Shown here in pieces: positions 5,639-8,258 of a DNA stretch of 8,258 nucleotides; position 1 is the stretch's first letter; each line of letters starts with the position of its first letter. The notes beneath the pieces are model-generated. The model did no database searches. It saw only the letters and a program-made list of their open reading frames with translations, and was not told the DNA's origin. Source of the stretch: Chloroflexota bacterium (GTDB lineage Bacteria; Chloroflexota; Dehalococcoidia; Dehalococcoidales; UBA3254); NCBI GenBank assembly GCA_017860765.1, contig JAGDMY010000052.1:1-8258 (forward strand), given 5' to 3'. The translations under genes and the position numbers were made by a program.

Positions 5639-8258
5639 TTACTGCTTAACTCCAACCGCGGCATATGTCATTTCGTAAAGACGCGCATACAGTCCACCGC
5701 GGGCTAAAAGCTCGTCGTGCCGTCCCTGGTCAACAATCCCTCCGTTCTCCAGAACAATAATGTTGTCGGCATCGCGGACGGTGGACAGGCGATGGGCAAT
5801 AATCACCGTGGTGCGGCCTTTCTTAAGCTGGTTCAGGCCCTGTTGAATAATATTTTCGCTGCGCGAGTCGACGCTGGCCGTAGCTTCGTCTAGCAACAGT
5901 ATGCGAGGGTTAGCCACCAGCGCCCGGGCAAAGCTGATGAGCTGGCGCTGGCCCATGCTTAAATTCTGCCCGCGCTCCTGGAGTTCAGTCTCGTACCCTT
6001 TTTCCAGCCTCATAATGAAATCATGGGCACCTACTGTTTTGGCAGCGGCTTTCACCATTTCTTCGGTGGCGGTCAGATTGCCATACAGGATATTATCCCT
6101 GATGGTCCCCGAAAAGAGGAAGGGGTCCTGCAGCACCAGTCCTAATTGCCTCCGGTAGGAGTTCAATTCGATCTCACGCAAATCCCGGCCATCTATTAAA
6201 ATACGGCCTTCGCTGACGTCATAAAAACGGGCCACCAGATTGATAATAGTGCTTTTGCCGGCGCCGGTAGGACCGACCAGGGCTGTGGTCATTCCTGGAG
6301 GAAAGTGCAGAGTAATATTCTTCAGGACATCAATTCCCGGCTCATAGCTGAAGGAGACACCCTCAAATTTAATATCGCCCTGCATATGGGATACCGCAAT
6401 GCTCGAGGGCCGGTCCACGATTTCCGGTCTCACATCTAAAACCTCAAAGATACGCGCCCCCGAAGCCATGGCTATCTGCAGTTGCGCATATTCCATGGTC
6501 AAGCTGCGTATGGGGTCGAAGAAATTCTGGATATACAGAACGAAGGCCACCAGCGTGCCTACCAGTATAGCCCCGTTCAGAACTCCCAGGCCGCCGAACA
6601 TGACCACCGAGGCAATCGCCAGCGCCAGCAGAAGCTCTACAGCCGGCATCATGGCAGCCGCAATTCTGGCCGACTTTAGATTGGCCTTGAAGTTGTCCCG
6701 GTTTACTTTCTCGAATTGCCGGTTATTCAAATCTTCCCGGGACAGACTCTGAATTAAGCGGACTCCGGAGATGTTTTCCTCCAGAGAGCCGTTGACCGCC
6801 GAAATAGCCTGTCTCACCCTTATAAAGGCTTTGCGGGCCCGCACCTGCCAGGCCAGGATAAAAATAACCAAAGGCGGGATAACCGCCAGTGATATCAGGG
6901 CTAATCTCGTCTGCATAGTGAACAGGATAACTATTATGGCAACCATGCTGACCACTTCCCCAATAACCCAGAACGCCCCCGAATCGAGGAATTCTCCCAA
7001 CTCCCCCACGTCGCTTTGCACCCGGGACATAATCCTCCCCACTTCGTTGTGGCTAAAAAAGCGGACGGAAAGACGCTGCAAATGGTCGAAGAGCTGGCTG
7101 CGCAAAGTTAAAAGAATTCTTTGCCCCAGAAGCGCCTCAACGCGTATTTGGGCGGCATAAGAGGCCCAGTTAAGCAAGCCCATGCCGACTAAAACAACAA
7201 CGATCATATTCAAGCCATTCAAATTGCCGGTTACAATATATTTGTCTTCCGCCAGGCTGACGATGTAGGGCACAGCCGTAGAGCTGAAAGTAAACAGCAG
7301 AGTGGCCACAATCGTCAGGATGGCCGCCGTCCGCTGGGCTTTAAAATATGGCAATATTCGGGACACTACTCGCGAATCATAGGGTTTGCCGTAAAGTACC
7401 TCGTCCGAATCTGAGAGGCTGTCGTTGAAATGTCCGGTTTCCGAACCCGGAGGTCGATGACCATTCCCATCTCCCGGGGGCGGAGTCTCCTTAAGCTCGA
7501 TAAAGGCCGGCCAGTGGCCGATTTCCTGCTGCTCGAACTGCAGTCCATAAAGTTGTTTATAGAGGCCATCGCGGCTCATGAGTTCCTCATGCTTTCCGCG
7601 CTCTACAATGCGGCCATCTTTTAACACCAGAATCAGGTCCGCTCTCTGTACGGAACGCAACCTGTGGGCAATAATAAAGGTAGTTCGCCCTTTCAAGGCT
7701 TCGTCCAGGGCTTGCTGGAGCAAATATTCGGTCTCAGTATCGACGCTGGAGGTTGAATCGTCCATAATCAGAACCCTGGGTTTCAGCAAAAGAGAACGGG
7801 CGATAGACAGCCGCTGCTTTTGGCCTCCGGAAAGGGTGATCCCCCTCTCCCCCACCGGCGTATCGTATTTCTCGGGCAAACTCATAATAAAATCATGCAG
7901 GCGGGCCACCCTGGCAGCCGCTATCACCTCCTCCAGACTGGCATCCGGTCGACCGTAGCTGATATTCTCCCGGAGCGTAGCGGAAAAGAGGAAGCTGTCC
8001 TGCTGAACAATCCCGATGTTCTTTCTCAGGGACCTCAGCGATATGTCCCGAATGTCCGTGCCGTCAAGCATAATACGGCCCACGCTCACGTCGTAAAAAC
8101 GCGGTATTAGATTGGCGATGGTGGTCTTGCCACTGCCGCTGGCCCCTACCAGGGCGATGATCTGGCCCGGATTGGCCTCGAAATTGATATTTACCAGGAC
8201 GTTTTCGCCGGAGTCATAGCCAAAAGAAACGCCCTCAAAGACAATTCGCCCTTCCGCT
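5639..8258 (-). CDS. Fused ABC exporter (NBD1-TMD2-NBD2 visible; N-terminus outside window)
   Basis: ATP-driven type IV (MsbA/Sav1866-like) membrane exporter. The frame stays open to the right edge (last full codon ends at 8257), leaving 872 visible residues. NBD1, visible residues about 1-235: Walker A GASGSGKT at 38-45, Q-loop VQQDSF, signature LSGGQ at 142-146, Walker B LIMDD with Asp at the catalytic position (167), and H-loop IIAHRL. A Pro/Gly-rich linker at about 250-300 leads to a six-helix TMD (about 305-590). NBD2 has Walker A GPTGAGKST, Q-loop LQDP, signature LSMGQ, Walker B LLLDE and H-loop IIAHRL, then ends shortly after. The order implies a TMD1 before NBD1 and a chain of about 1,200 residues. 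Asp in NBD1 plus the altered NBD2 signature match asymmetric exporters such as TM287/288. The exported substrate cannot be told; drugs, lipids or peptides are all possible. No frameshift is visible. Confidence 0.93.
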   Translation of the reverse strand, partial: AEGRIVFEGVSFGYDSGENVLVNINFEANPGQIIALVGASGSGKTTIANLIPRFYDVSVGRIMLDGTDIRDISLRSLRKNIGIVQQDSFLFSATLRENISYGRPDASLEEVIAAARVARLHDFIMSLPEKYDTPVGERGITLSGGQKQRLSIARSLLLKPRVLIMDDSTSSVDTETEYLLQQALDEALKGRTTFIIAHRLRSVQRADLILVLKDGRIVERGKHEELMSRDGLYKQLYGLQFEQQEIGHWPAFIELKETPPPGDGNGHRPPGSETGHFNDSLSDSDEVLYGKPYDSRVVSRILPYFKAQRTAAILTIVATLLFTFSSTAVPYIVSLAEDKYIVTGNLNGLNMIVVVLVGMGLLNWASYAAQIRVEALLGQRILLTLRSQLFDHLQRLSVRFFSHNEVGRIMSRVQSDVGELGEFLDSGAFWVIGEVVSMVAIIVILFTMQTRLALISLAVIPPLVIFILAWQVRARKAFIRVRQAISAVNGSLEENISGVRLIQSLSREDLNNRQFEKVNRDNFKANLKSARIAAAMMPAVELLLALAIASVVMFGGLGVLNGAILVGTLVAFVLYIQNFFDPIRSLTMEYAQLQIAMASGARIFEVLDVRPEIVDRPSSIAVSHMQGDIKFEGVSFSYEPGIDVLKNITLHFPPGMTTALVGPTGAGKSTIINLVARFYDVSEGRILIDGRDLREIELNSYRRQLGLVLQDPFLFSGTIRDNILYGNLTATEEMVKAAAKTVGAHDFIMRLEKGYETELQERGQNLSMGQRQLISFARALVANPRILLLDEATASVDSRSENIIQQGLNQLKKGRTTVIIAHRLSTVRDADNIIVLENGGIVDQGRHDELLARGGLYARLYEMTYAAVGVKQ

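Noticed and set aside
5618..5641. An A/T-rich stretch after the ABC gene stop as a possible terminator.
   Set aside because: There is no G/C-rich hairpin before a T-run on the minus strand; the A/T-rich bases instead sit just upstream of the -35 box.

Overview
All four genes I can support lie on the minus strand, so the window reads as transcription from right to left. It holds the 3' part of a large ABC exporter gene (5639 to the right edge). A 185-base intergenic region with a strong-looking promoter and a structured leader follows. Then come two tandem paralogous genes for molybdopterin-dependent catalytic subunits (860 and 904 residues) and the first 23 codons of a ferredoxin-like [4Fe-4S] small subunit that runs off the left edge.

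The two large subunits and the small subunit most resemble the pyrogallol-phloroglucinol transhydroxylase (AthL/AthB) branch of the DMSO reductase superfamily. The large subunits lack the N-terminal [4Fe-4S] cysteine motif of most superfamily members. They carry the NPDSWEG segment that supplies the serine ligand to molybdenum and a neighbouring acid, and they keep the family's active-site histidine. Neither large subunit has a Tat signal, and the visible small-subunit start has no signal peptide, so a soluble cytoplasmic enzyme is inferred. The residues after the active-site histidine differ from pyrogallol transhydroxylase, and the two paralogs differ from each other in the loop that should carry the catalytic tyrosine. 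The substrate is therefore unknown and may differ between the two.

The order large, large, small with gaps of 41 and 45 bases looks like one operon. Its likely promoter is TTGACT, 17 bases, then TGA-TATACT just after the ABC gene, which gives a leader of about 128 nt containing several inverted repeats. The ABC gene is on the same strand but probably a separate transcription unit. It joins one NBD to a second TMD-NBD in a single chain. NBD1 has Asp at the catalytic glutamate position and NBD2 has the altered signature LSMGQ, the arrangement of heterodimeric exporters with one degenerate ATP site.

The host is most likely an anaerobic bacterium, because AthL-type enzymes are known from fermenting and sulfate-reducing anaerobes. 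Chloroflexota (Dehalococcoidia), Desulfobacterota and anaerobic Firmicutes are all plausible, and the sequence alone does not decide. There are no tRNA or rRNA genes, CRISPR arrays or insertion sequences in the window. The open frames on the plus strand are antisense shadows of the conserved genes.
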